Positions 42,621 through 51,225 of a DNA stretch of 64,000 nt are shown piece by piece. The translations under genes were made by a program, and so were the position numbers. The stretch comes from a virus: the IMG/VR virus record IMGVR_UViG_3300018080_000098, positions 248,001-312,000 of that record; one strand, written 5' to 3'. How positions within the stretch are numbered: the first letter of the stretch is position 1; each line of letters starts with the position of its first letter. Below the pieces are notes generated by a model. It did not search any database and was not told where the DNA came from. It saw only the letters and a program-made list of their open reading frames with translations.

Positions 42621-42969
42621 CCCTTTGCTTAAGGAAGCCAGGATAGCTACCGAGGACCAGAAGCTTCCGGAGCTACTGAAGGAGCTTCCTCGGCAACTGC
42701 GCAGCGATGCACGAGTGGAAGAGTTGCTCGTGCGCGCTATCGTCCTGGCCTTCATTCTTCCGTTGCAGGGTAAAGCTTTGCAATCGCGACCTGGGATGGC
42801 TCTTGTTTACCAGAAGCTTTTCGGGAACGCGTGGAGTGCTGCAGCAGCGATGGTACGTAGGATCCGTCCTGGGGTGCTGGCAGAAACCCGGAAGTTACTC
42901 CGAGTGGGCCCCGAAGCGTACACCAATACGGCGCTTCGTGAAATAAGCGAGCTTTTCAAGGCGAGCTAA
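42580..42969 (+). CDS. Hypothetical protein, 129 aa
   Basis: GTG start behind GAGGAG, overlapping the end of the previous gene by 41 bases. Helical, basic, with 'LLVRAIVLAFILPLQGKALQ', which is hydrophobic but probably an internal helix. Not recognised; no tag. Its last base pair overlaps the next ATG (TAATG). Confidence 0.5.
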   Translation: MKRKVYRKNLKLSDPLLKEARIATEDQKLPELLKELPRQLRSDARVEELLVRAIVLAFILPLQGKALQSRPGMALVYQKLFGNAWSAAAAMVRRIRPGVLAETRKLLRVGPEAYTNTALREISELFKAS

Positions 42970-43271
42970 TGTCCAACAAGGCACCGAACTACATCAGAGT
43001 CAACGGGCGCGTCTACAAACGGGCGAAGGTTTGGCAACTTTCTCCAGAAGACAAAACCGTATTCGAGCGCTTGATGTACGAGTGGTTGGATGGTGAGGGT
43101 TGGCGCAGCCTTTTCACTTACGATTTTGGCCATTGGCCTGCAGAGCGCCTTGGAGACCGAATGGCTGAAGAGTTTGGCGCCTACCTTGGTAGTCTAGCAG
43201 AAGAAGCTCTTCCGTGGAAAGAGTACGCGATGGAGCTCAAGCGTGCAAAGAATCAAAAGAAGGAACGATAA
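42969..43271 (+). CDS. YKG-tag protein, 100 aa
   Basis: Tag YIRVNGRVYKRAKV (7-20) then one helical, aromatic-rich domain ('YEWLDGEGWRSLFTYDFGHW') and a basic tail. It starts on the stop of the previous gene. Confidence 0.55.
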   Translation: MSNKAPNYIRVNGRVYKRAKVWQLSPEDKTVFERLMYEWLDGEGWRSLFTYDFGHWPAERLGDRMAEEFGAYLGSLAEEALPWKEYAMELKRAKNQKKER

Positions 43272-43272
43272 A

Positions 43273-43644
43273 ATGTCTGAACGCCATCCAGAGTTCATCA
43301 TGGTCCGCGGGCGCAAGTACCGCTTGGCTGCCAAGAAAACGGTCACGCCTGAAGATGTCAAAGAAAGCATCTCCCAAGCGGCGGACAAAGCGGCCATCGA
43401 GAACATCATCAGCAACCTCGTGGTACACGCGGGCCACATCCAAGAAGCGGCACCCCGCATCCTCGAGATGCTGGAGGGTCCAAAATCCAAAGCGGACAAG
43501 GCGGTCGACCAACTGAAGGCACACTGTTCTGTCCTCCAAGAATTCTTGGGGCAACTCATGCCGACCTATAACCGGTACAGCCAGAAACATCCTCCTCGTA
43601 AGAAAAAGAACAAGGAAGAAGAAACTCCGGCTGCTGAGGAGTAG
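43273..43644 (+). CDS. YKG-tag protein, 123 aa
   Basis: ATG at 43273, immediately after the previous stop. Tag FIMVRGRKYRLAAKK (6-20), helical domain (25-100), basic/acidic tail (PRKKKNKEEETPAAEE). Same plan as the genes at 39970 and 40433. Confidence 0.55.
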   Translation: MSERHPEFIMVRGRKYRLAAKKTVTPEDVKESISQAADKAAIENIISNLVVHAGHIQEAAPRILEMLEGPKSKADKAVDQLKAHCSVLQEFLGQLMPTYNRYSQKHPPRKKKNKEEETPAAEE

Positions 43645-43650
43645 AGTTTC

Positions 43651-45003
43651 GTGGATCGCGACGCAGACGGAAAAGTCGAAGTCTCCGACGATGAGACTTT
43701 CGACCTGCTCCAAATCGGGCAGCACGTTGAAACACCCCTCGGTCCTGGCGTGATCTCGCGCATTGGTCTGCAAGCTGCTCGTTACGGTGACCGCATCGAG
43801 CTCGAGCCTCCGGTGGTTACAGTGGAGCTGGATGACCCTGAACCTGGACAGCCAGACGAAGTTAATGTCTGTATGTGTAGGTTGGGGCTCGAGGACCCGA
43901 AACACGAAGCGATCATTAGTAAAGAATTCGCTCGACTGTGGCCCCCTATTGAAGAAGAAGTGCCGGAGGATGTGCACATGCTTATGGACGTAAAGAAAAA
44001 CGAAGAGGACATGGAAAAAGTCCGGTCCCGCTTCGACCAGCAGACCATGACTGCGCACCGTGTGGCCTCTGTAGCCCTTCGGCACCGTCGCCAGCGCCGC
44101 ATCTACCAAGACTTCGTTACGTTGGCTATGCACCTAGCAGAGCCCGCCATCGATGAGACCAGCATTCTCGAACCTGGAACGGTGGTTACGGGAGTGGAGG
44201 GTGTGGACCTGGGGGAAGCTGGTGTCGTCGTCAAGAAAATGAAACTAAAGGGGAGAGATGGAGAGGACGCTGGACAGGTCTATGTAGTTCTGTATAACCC
44301 CGACTCTGACACCCTTCGCCAGCTGACTGTTCCGGAAGACTCCAAATTCATGGGCCACGATGGTGTAGGTGCCACAGATATGATGCCGACGGTGTACGAT
44401 CCGCAGGCGTTGGACAGCCCAGAGCTCCACCCGATTCGGATTTTGCCCAACACGTACCTTCCACAGAACCCGAACTACCCGAGCTCTATTACGGATACCG
44501 TGTGGAGGCCGACGATTCGCCAGACGCCAATCCGCTACTACAAGGTCCGCGAGGCTGGAGGTTTCCAGCGGCGCCCCGATTACAAGGACCCACAGGAGTG
44601 GCCACCCACCAGTACGGTGAACTACCCTACCCCGGACACTGTGAACCCTCCGGGTAAGCAGCGTACACGGAAGCGTGGGAAGGATGCGTACGACCCTCAC
44701 GATCAAACTCCGGACATGGATGAGAAGGTCAACCAGAAGATGGAGGACCTGGCCATGAAGTTCTGGGGTGATTATCAGCGGTATCGGGAGCAGAAGATCC
44801 CTGGCAAGGGAAGCACGCTCGACATTCACATCGAGGACTTTGCAGACGTGTTCCAGGGTCGCACTGAGATGAGCGACGATGACATGCTCAACCTGTTCAA
44901 CTATCTGGTGCAGATTGGGATGATGGACGAATCGATGCTCCACAAGTACCTCATGCGCCAGGACGAGAAGTTCCGCCAGGTGAACCTCCGCACTCACTAC
45001 TAG
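43651..45003 (+). CDS. Hypothetical late protein, 450 aa
   Basis: GTG start. The N-terminal 90 residues include a small beta-barrel-like segment, 'IGQHVETPLGPGVISRIG'; a helical part follows; then a Pro-rich extended middle (about 240-350, many Tyr-Pro pairs) and a helical C-terminal 100 residues. No YKG tag. Length and extended region suggest a virion protein, but no family is recognised. Confidence 0.5.
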   Translation: MDRDADGKVEVSDDETFDLLQIGQHVETPLGPGVISRIGLQAARYGDRIELEPPVVTVELDDPEPGQPDEVNVCMCRLGLEDPKHEAIISKEFARLWPPIEEEVPEDVHMLMDVKKNEEDMEKVRSRFDQQTMTAHRVASVALRHRRQRRIYQDFVTLAMHLAEPAIDETSILEPGTVVTGVEGVDLGEAGVVVKKMKLKGRDGEDAGQVYVVLYNPDSDTLRQLTVPEDSKFMGHDGVGATDMMPTVYDPQALDSPELHPIRILPNTYLPQNPNYPSSITDTVWRPTIRQTPIRYYKVREAGGFQRRPDYKDPQEWPPTSTVNYPTPDTVNPPGKQRTRKRGKDAYDPHDQTPDMDEKVNQKMEDLAMKFWGDYQRYREQKIPGKGSTLDIHIEDFADVFQGRTEMSDDDMLNLFNYLVQIGMMDESMLHKYLMRQDEKFRQVNLRTHY

Positions 45004-45011
45004 GTGCGCCT

Positions 45012-46526
45012 ATGGTTAAACAGCCACCCAGCAAAACTCTGTTGTACAAAGGGGCTACCTACGATGCTGTAGAGCTGCCGAAGGCTCTTTTGTACCGAGG
45101 GGCTGCGTACGAGTTGGTGACAGCTGCTGAGGATGATAAAGAAACCGGACGCGCGGTAAAAGATGTTCTGCAAACACTGAAAGAGAAAGCGCCACAGCTT
45201 AACGATGCAGAAGAAACTTCGATGGAAGAACGTCTTGCGCCCATTACCGTAGAGGAGGAGAAGGTAGTTGAGGAGAAAGCTCCTCCAGAAAAGGAAGAAG
45301 TTCCTCTTCTGTTTGGAAAGGAGCTGCTTAATTCTTTGGAGCCCTTCGTTGCGGAATTACGTAAAGATGTACAAGGGTGGTTGTCCAAATATGGTATTGA
45401 TGCCTCAGGAGAAATTGCAGTAGAGGCAGATGAAGCCGACGGTATCGATATGGGGGTGCCAATAGCTACTAAGAATTTCTCTGCACTTCCTAATACGAGC
45501 CTCTCCTTTGACTACTACATCAGGCTACCCGAAGAGGATTTGGAGGCGTTGCGCGCACGTGGACTCACCGATATAGAAAAAGAAGGTTTTGCCGGGCGTA
45601 TTCTTCGGAACATCAAAAACTTGGTAGGTAGCAACAACAAGTTGCAAGAGGTCGTGCTCCACTTCTGCAACCACGGTTTTGTAGGCACAGGGAATACAGT
45701 CGGAGAGCTCCTGGATACTGTAGGATTTCTGCAAAAGAAAACACAAGTACGCCCCGGTGAGCTTTTGGAGGTACCTGAAGAGGAGGCTTCCGAAGAGAAT
45801 ATTAAAGAGTGGGTGTCTGAAGTCTTTAAGCAAATTATTGAAAACGAGATGCACCACCATGCAGGAGTAGACATCTTCCGCAAGTCACAGTGGGGCGACA
45901 TCGGAAAAATGAAGGAAGTCCTCAAAGGATTGCAAGCTAAAAACATTCTTGGCGGTGACCAGGTAAGCGTGTTGATGAAATTTTTAGGGGGGTTGAAACC
46001 TACTGAGTACGCTTCCATGATCCGCGATATTCTTACACCTACAAGAGCCACAGAAAAATACAGTCTGCGCAAGGTGGTCGAAGCAAAGATTGCTGAGCTT
46101 ACCAAGCACGAACAGTACAAAGGGGAAGTGAAATTCGGAATAGCCGATGATGGTAATATTGTAGCAGCTATTGATGCACCTTACCCATTTCAGTACATAC
46201 TCAAACAGCGCACTGGAGGGAAGATAGAGCTTCTTCACGCAGACACAGAAATCTGTGACTTCAGTTTTATTGTGGATACGGAGCAGGCCGCGAAGGATTT
46301 GTTGACTGCAAGCTTGAATATGGCGGATGCGTACAAGCGTGCAGTGAACCCCTCTGTGAGCCAGAACAGAAAAGAGCGAGAAAAGGAGGAGCTCTTTTTG
46401 AAGATCCACGATCTTTCCAAGAAGCTTCATGAGCAAGAAGGGTTGGAAGTGGAACATCCTACAGAAGAGGAATCTGTGGGCGCCCAGCAAATGCCGGGGT
46501 ACGAGTCCACACGTGTGCAGGAATAA
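45012..46526 (+). CDS. YKG-tag protein with tandem N-terminal tags, 504 aa
   Basis: Two tags in direct succession: TLLYKGATYDAVEL (8-21) and ALLYRGAAYELVTAAE (25-40). An acidic linker (60-95) is followed by a large unrecognised domain (100-450) and a charged tail. Here codon use is more A/T-rich than in the neighbours. It is the last tagged gene and the end of the late block. Confidence 0.55.
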   Translation: MVKQPPSKTLLYKGATYDAVELPKALLYRGAAYELVTAAEDDKETGRAVKDVLQTLKEKAPQLNDAEETSMEERLAPITVEEEKVVEEKAPPEKEEVPLLFGKELLNSLEPFVAELRKDVQGWLSKYGIDASGEIAVEADEADGIDMGVPIATKNFSALPNTSLSFDYYIRLPEEDLEALRARGLTDIEKEGFAGRILRNIKNLVGSNNKLQEVVLHFCNHGFVGTGNTVGELLDTVGFLQKKTQVRPGELLEVPEEEASEENIKEWVSEVFKQIIENEMHHHAGVDIFRKSQWGDIGKMKEVLKGLQAKNILGGDQVSVLMKFLGGLKPTEYASMIRDILTPTRATEKYSLRKVVEAKIAELTKHEQYKGEVKFGIADDGNIVAAIDAPYPFQYILKQRTGGKIELLHADTEICDFSFIVDTEQAAKDLLTASLNMADAYKRAVNPSVSQNRKEREKEELFLKIHDLSKKLHEQEGLEVEHPTEEESVGAQQMPGYESTRVQE

Positions 46527-46654
46527 CGGCACCTGCATCGAGTGATCTCCCTCCCACCACTCCACCAACTTTTTCCGGTTGGCAAATCACAACCCTCCCG
46601 CTAACATCCCAAAAACATTACTGTTCTTCCTGTAAGCTGCCTTCCACAAAAAAC

Positions 46655-46682
46655 TTGACTCCCTCGAACTCGCTGGTATACT
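46655..46682 (+). promoter_or_regulatory. Sigma-70-type promoter of the sigma-like gene
   Basis: TTGACT (46655-46660), 16-base spacer, TATACT (46677-46682). Transcription would start near 46689, 24 bases before the ATG at 46713. The gap from 46527 to 46654 shows only a weak CCAAC/GTTGG hairpin. Confidence 0.7.
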
Positions 46683-46712
46683 TGCTTCTTGTCCAAGGGA
46701 AGCAGGTACACA

Positions 46713-48071
46713 ATGCTGGGAACGATCCGAGTACGTCTCACCTCCGTGCTAGAGCGGGCACGTATCCTTTCAAAGATCCAAGATTTAGCAAGAGTTTTGG
46801 CACGTTACGTATGCCGACTCATAGGAGCGCGAATATTCAGGCACGAGATCCGGGGGATACTTTCAGAGTATGACAATGCTCAGAAAGAGGTCCTTGATCT
46901 GAAGGAAGACCTGGACAATTCGGTACGGAAGAACCGGTTGTTCAGGGCTATACACGAGCTAGCTGGAACGGTATTTTCCTCGCCTTCTGAAGTAGTTAGC
47001 ACAGCAACTCGATATGGTGTAGATGGGGATGACGTGTGGTTTCTTTACGCAGCGTTATCAGAGGATGATGTTAGTGAGATAGCGTCGTTTGTTCTATCGG
47101 AGAGCGACTACTCGGACGAAGAAGTTCTACAAATATTGAAGGATACGTCGTACTTGGCGCGGCGTTTAGTACATCGGAAGTTGTGGTTTATTTTGGCTCA
47201 CGATCCGATGTTTGAGAGTGCGGAGGATCTGGTTGGGGAGCTGCATGTAGCGGTGTTGCGAGTGATCCGGGAGTACGAGGTACAGTGCACAACAAGTGCG
47301 CACATGACAGCTAGGGTAGCGAAGTCTGTGAAGAACGAAGCTATCAATCTGGTGGAAAAGCATGGACGGGAGAAACGTCGGGTGGTGGGGCGTGTACGGG
47401 AAAGTCGAGCTCAGCGGGTGTTGTACCATTTGGATGTGCAGAGTGGGGTGGTAACGGAGGTGGAGGTATTTGCGCATCGGGAGCTTCGGCAGGTACGGGG
47501 TGGAAACGTATTGGTAGCGGTGCGAAATTTGACAACGCGTGAGTGGATGGTGGTGCACCACAAGCGGCTGTACGAATCGATGGAGGAGGCGGAACACGCG
47601 CGTTCTTTGCGGCTAGCTGGTAGGCGCAGCAAGCGGGCACGGTACGCAGACCTGGCTCCTCAGGACATTGACGACTTCCAGCTGAACGTGTTATCTATCG
47701 ATGTGATGGACGAACGTCAAGGAGCTCGTCCTTTCGCGGAGACGTGTGCAGCGGAGGAGCGTACGTGGAAGCTGGACGACGGGCAGCGGCGGGAAGACAT
47801 TCTGAAGAGCATCAGTCCGCGCAGCCGTCCATTCGTGGAGCTCGTGTTCGAGTCTGCGGTGGACGAGCTTTTCGACGCGTGGTGTGAGGACCACGGGTAC
47901 AATACGGCTACCTTCGACCTGGCGAAAATGGGCCGCGTAGCATGTCGGTACTTACGTGTGACGAAGCAGCAGCTGCGGAAAGACCTAGCCGATACTCCGG
48001 CTGCACTGTGGAGCGATCAGCAGATTGACTTGATTCTAGACCACACTTCTGGTACAACGGTTGACAACTAA
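46713..48071 (+). CDS. Sigma-70-like transcription factor (putative phage sigma)
   Basis: 452 residues from the ATG after AAGGGAAGCAGG. The middle part ('RRLVHRKLWFILAHDP', SAEDLVGELHVAVLR, 'AKSVKNEAINLVEKHGREKR') resembles sigma region 2: the helix that ends with DLxxE and the basic helix that follows. A C-terminal 'ILKSISPRSRPFVELVFESA' with a later 'LAKMGRVACRYLRVTKQQL' could be region 4-like. Overall it is divergent. With its own host-type promoter, it could direct late or CATCTTGTAAAATA-type promoters, but that is inference. Confidence 0.45.
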   Translation: MLGTIRVRLTSVLERARILSKIQDLARVLARYVCRLIGARIFRHEIRGILSEYDNAQKEVLDLKEDLDNSVRKNRLFRAIHELAGTVFSSPSEVVSTATRYGVDGDDVWFLYAALSEDDVSEIASFVLSESDYSDEEVLQILKDTSYLARRLVHRKLWFILAHDPMFESAEDLVGELHVAVLRVIREYEVQCTTSAHMTARVAKSVKNEAINLVEKHGREKRRVVGRVRESRAQRVLYHLDVQSGVVTEVEVFAHRELRQVRGGNVLVAVRNLTTREWMVVHHKRLYESMEEAEHARSLRLAGRRSKRARYADLAPQDIDDFQLNVLSIDVMDERQGARPFAETCAAEERTWKLDDGQRREDILKSISPRSRPFVELVFESAVDELFDAWCEDHGYNTATFDLAKMGRVACRYLRVTKQQLRKDLADTPAALWSDQQIDLILDHTSGTTVDN

Positions 48072-48972
48072 AGCACCGAGAATTCACCGACGCCTTTGCG
48101 AATGGTGTAACAGATTCTACAGCGGCCCTACGGGTACACGGTGCACCTGTGGAAGCATGGGACGGATTTTTACCCGCCCTTTCGGCTCAGCTAAACGGGA
48201 CAGACTTATGGATCACATACCTTTCAACCACACCTTTTTCCACATCGCTACGGTGACTCCTAATTGGGAACCCTACGACCCGAACGACCCAGGTTTTCCT
48301 CACCCCGTGCACCATCAACCTATAGGTGCTAGCCTTCTTCGCTTGACCAAGGAGAAGGACGAAGATGGGGAAGCCCAAGTTGCGGTCACCATCACCTCGA
48401 AGGTCATCAAGAACCTCGAGCAGGAGGAGCGAGGTCTGGTAGCTGCCTTCTTCGAGAAAGTACCAGGGGAAACCTCCTTCCTGGTGTCGTTCAACGGGCG
48501 CTCCTTCGCCCTTCCTGTGATGGTCTACCGAGCTCTGAGGCACGGTGTGAACGCGTCCAAGTACCTCCAGGAACAGGAAGTGTTCACCGCGCGCTACTCG
48601 TCGCAACACGTCGACTTGGCGGACTTCCTCTCGGGCTACGGAACACTCGCCCAAGATGGGGCGTCTCTATCCCTCTACGCGCAGATGCTCGGGCTTGCCA
48701 AGCGCCCCTACCTCAAGGTAGAGGAAGCCTTCCAGAAGGGTCAAACAGACGCCATTAAGGAACGTTTGGAGGTGGACGTCCTGATTATGGCAGCCATCTT
48801 CTTCCGGCTCCTACTTTCACAAGGGCGCCTTACTCTGGATAGCTTTCGAGCTGTATCCAAACTCACTCTGCGTAAATATTTCGATCAGAACGATCTGGCT
48901 GCCAAGTACCTCGAAGACTCAAACATTACTGAGTACTTCCGAGGTGGCGTACCAGCTGAGAAGAAAAAATGA
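48061..48972 (+). CDS. PolB-like 3'-5' exonuclease family protein, catalytic motifs lost
   Basis: 303 residues; TTG start overlapping the previous gene (ATG at 48158 is an alternative). A zinc-like CEWC and CTCG N-terminus precedes an RNase H-fold exonuclease of the DNA_pol_B_exo2 type: VSFNGRSFALPVMVYRALRH, then 'DLADFL', 'SLSLYAQMLGLAKRP' and 'RLEVDVLIMAAIFFRL'. In active members motif I is FDIET; here it reads FHIAT (H61, A63). Motif II should be FDLP; here it is FALP (A150). Only the third acidic residue (D239) remains. It is predicted to bind but not cut nucleic acid. Confidence 0.65.
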   Translation: MTTKAPRIHRRLCEWCNRFYSGPTGTRCTCGSMGRIFTRPFGSAKRDRLMDHIPFNHTFFHIATVTPNWEPYDPNDPGFPHPVHHQPIGASLLRLTKEKDEDGEAQVAVTITSKVIKNLEQEERGLVAAFFEKVPGETSFLVSFNGRSFALPVMVYRALRHGVNASKYLQEQEVFTARYSSQHVDLADFLSGYGTLAQDGASLSLYAQMLGLAKRPYLKVEEAFQKGQTDAIKERLEVDVLIMAAIFFRLLLSQGRLTLDSFRAVSKLTLRKYFDQNDLAAKYLEDSNITEYFRGGVPAEKKK

Positions 48973-49211
48973 CCCCAGACAACGCACCTGCTACTGAACC
49001 ACGAGCAGCCGCGAAATCCTCCACTCGGAAGAGGAAGTCTACTCGTAAGTCGCTCAAAATTTCGCACGACCCAGAAGAGTGCAGTCACACCATCTTTCGC
49101 TACACACCCAAACGAGCTCGTCAAATCTGTGTATCCTGCAAGTCCGTGCGTCGTATTAGCATCAAAGCAGACAACACCGCCACCGTAGGTCCGTGGCGCC
49201 CACCTGCGTAG
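48969..49211 (+). CDS. Small basic zinc-finger-like protein
   Basis: The start overlaps the previous stop (ATGA). 80 residues: Lys/Arg/Ser-rich N-terminus, then CSH (about 38) and CVSC (about 54), a possible single zinc site, and a short C-terminal strand. Likely nucleic-acid binding; the function is unknown. Last + strand gene; the next gene converges 27 bases away. Confidence 0.5.
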   Translation: MTPDNAPATEPRAAAKSSTRKRKSTRKSLKISHDPEECSHTIFRYTPKRARQICVSCKSVRRISIKADNTATVGPWRPPA

Positions 49212-49238
49212 AATTGCTGTTGTAAGAAGGAGGGGGAT

Positions 49239-49754
49239 TTAGCGCAGGTCTGCGTTGGCGCAGCTCTGCTCGAACTCGCGGGCTGTCGTCCAGTGATCCA
49301 GACAGGCAGCGCACTGAACACTACCATCGGGCTGCTTGTCGAAGAGAGCTCCCGTTCTGCAGGTGGGGCACTCGAGGCAATCCTGGCAGATAGCGGGCTC
49401 GTCGGTGCCCAGTCTGCTCCAGGCGGTCCTGTGAGGATGGTACACGTCTTTACCGCACACCCGGCAAATGGGGGCAGCTTCCGCGTACGCTTTGTGGATA
49501 ACCTCTCGGTCGAGCTCGAGGCGCGTGCGCCAACGAGCTTGACATTTCGTGCACCGTACCGCGGTCAGCTTCTGCTTCGTGGCCACACAGATGTAGGGTT
49601 CTGTCTGGAAGCACTCCTCAGCGGGGGTGCCACACTCAGGGCAGCTGTGGCAGCTGCGACAAACGGAGACGCTGTAGAAGCTGATACTGTGTATCCGATG
49701 GCACACAGCGCATTCACCCTGGATTGATTCTTTGACTTGTCCGTAATCTTGCAT
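49239..49754 (-). CDS. Multi-zinc-ribbon protein
   Basis: 171 residues with at least seven CxxC-type pairs (CAVC, CRSC, CPEC, CTKC, CRVC, CQDC, CPTC, CAAC), enough for four zinc sites in series. The pattern suggests a string of zinc ribbons, possibly an RNA polymerase- or RNA-binding adaptor. No family is recognised. A promoter lies just upstream (49781-49809). Confidence 0.6.
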   Translation of the reverse strand: MQDYGQVKESIQGECAVCHRIHSISFYSVSVCRSCHSCPECGTPAEECFQTEPYICVATKQKLTAVRCTKCQARWRTRLELDREVIHKAYAEAAPICRVCGKDVYHPHRTAWSRLGTDEPAICQDCLECPTCRTGALFDKQPDGSVQCAACLDHWTTAREFEQSCANADLR

Positions 49755-49780
49755 GAGTCACCTCCGCTACCGTCCCCTTC

Positions 49781-49809
49781 AATTTAACAACTCGGCTGTA
49801 CTTTGTCAA
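49781..49809 (-). promoter_or_regulatory. Sigma-70-type promoter of the multi-zinc-ribbon gene
   Basis: On the - strand, TTGACA (49809-49804), 17-base spacer, TAAATT (49786-49781); it lies in the 58-base gap between the two - strand genes. Confidence 0.65.
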
Positions 49810-49812
49810 GTA

Positions 49813-51207
49813 TTAGTTGAGATCTGACGAAGAGGGTGCGGAATTCCAGAGGGGTCTCCAGCCTGCCAGTTTTTGCTTCAGCATTTCTTCCTGAATATGA
49901 TTCAGGCTCATTGTGAGTGCTTCGTGGAGCTCGGAGCGTCCTGTTGCGAAGGGCGCGGTGACGTCGTCCGTTTCCATGCTTTCCACCACTTCGAGGGACT
50001 CCTCGACGTAGCGTTTGGCGACTACCAGGTTGCCGTATCGATTCATGAGTACGGACATGTTGCTCAGCGCTGCCACGAGGCTGGATTTGTGTTGGTCGGA
50101 TTGCTCTGCGAGTTTTCTGCTTCGTGTGATGGCACGTCGGAATGTTTCTTGCGCTTCTACAAGGTTGCCTTGCACGCCGTGTACGATACCCAGCTCGTTC
50201 ATGTAATTGGTGTGTTGGTCCTGAAAGTAGGTGTTCAGAGGGACCTTATCCATTGCTACTGAGCACCACTTCATTGCGTAGTGGAAGTTTTCGCGGGCGT
50301 CGTCCCACGATTCCGCTACACTGTAAAGCTCTGCTTTCTTGTGGAAGGCTACGCTGGCAAGGAAGGCACCTTTGGCGGTGATTTTTCTTTTGGGGATGGT
50401 AGTGACCCGATGGATTGCTTCCTCCACCATTTGGATGCACTTTCTGTGTTTATCTCTCATCATGAGTACCTCGGCGTAACCGAGGAGCGCTGCTACGTGG
50501 TCAATTGAGTTAAGCTTGTGGCTTTTTACTAGTGTTGAATAGAGTTCGTCAGCCAGCCCAACAGCTGCTCCTACTCGTGGCTCATCTTCATCATCGTGGA
50601 ATATTCGTGCTAGTAGCCACGCACTAGGTGCAGCTCTTTTAGTGATTCGCAGTTCCACGTAATCAGGGTCGTCGGTTTCGTACGTCTTTTTGAATGCTTC
50701 TACACCAGCGGCCACATCCAGGATGGAGATAAGGTTGTGTTGTGCAAACTTGTATTCCTTCATCGTGTTCAGTGCGAGAGCAATATGGAACAGGAAATCC
50801 AGGCCAGCCTCTACGTAATGGAAGGGTGCGTTATCTATGTCTGTATGTTTTTTCAATATTTGGAAGGCTCCTCCCAGCAGCGCGAGGGATGCCATTGGGT
50901 CTTCATAGACCATCCCATAGCATTCCTTTTCTAGGAAGAGCTGTTTGATGAACAAAGAGTATTGTAGCTCATCCTCTTCACGAAGTCCTTCCGGCGGGTA
51001 GTTCGTGAATATGTAAAGGAGGTCGCTTGTTTGTTTGGACTGGCGCATCCCGGTTGAGATCTCTTCGAACTCGTTGAGTGTAGCTATCGCTACTGAGACG
51101 TATTCCGCGTTGTAACCTTTGGGAAGGTTATCCCGCAGACCTACCAGGATAGAATGTACAAGGCGTGCGTTTGGCATTGGTGTTTGCATAACAGCAGTTA
51201 TACTCAT
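49813..51207 (-). CDS. TPR-repeat protein
   Basis: 464 residues, almost all helical. The C-terminal 200 residues show TPR-like helix pairs ('MNELGIVHGVQGNLVEAQET', 'ALSNMSVLMNRYGNLVVAKR'). TPR proteins act as docking scaffolds. The upstream promoter (51197-51225) overlaps the first codons, so translation may begin at the ATG at 51189 (leaderless) or 51177 rather than 51207. The partner is unknown. Confidence 0.55.
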   Translation of the reverse strand: MSITAVMQTPMPNARLVHSILVGLRDNLPKGYNAEYVSVAIATLNEFEEISTGMRQSKQTSDLLYIFTNYPPEGLREEDELQYSLFIKQLFLEKECYGMVYEDPMASLALLGGAFQILKKHTDIDNAPFHYVEAGLDFLFHIALALNTMKEYKFAQHNLISILDVAAGVEAFKKTYETDDPDYVELRITKRAAPSAWLLARIFHDDEDEPRVGAAVGLADELYSTLVKSHKLNSIDHVAALLGYAEVLMMRDKHRKCIQMVEEAIHRVTTIPKRKITAKGAFLASVAFHKKAELYSVAESWDDARENFHYAMKWCSVAMDKVPLNTYFQDQHTNYMNELGIVHGVQGNLVEAQETFRRAITRSRKLAEQSDQHKSSLVAALSNMSVLMNRYGNLVVAKRYVEESLEVVESMETDDVTAPFATGRSELHEALTMSLNHIQEEMLKQKLAGWRPLWNSAPSSSDLN

Positions 51208-51225
51208 AAGTAGCTAAGAAGTCAA
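51197..51225 (-). promoter_or_regulatory. Possible promoter of the TPR gene
   Basis: On the - strand, TTGACT (51225-51220), 17-base spacer, TATAAC (51202-51197). The match is good, but it overlaps the annotated start of the TPR gene, so either that start or the promoter is wrong. Confidence 0.5.
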
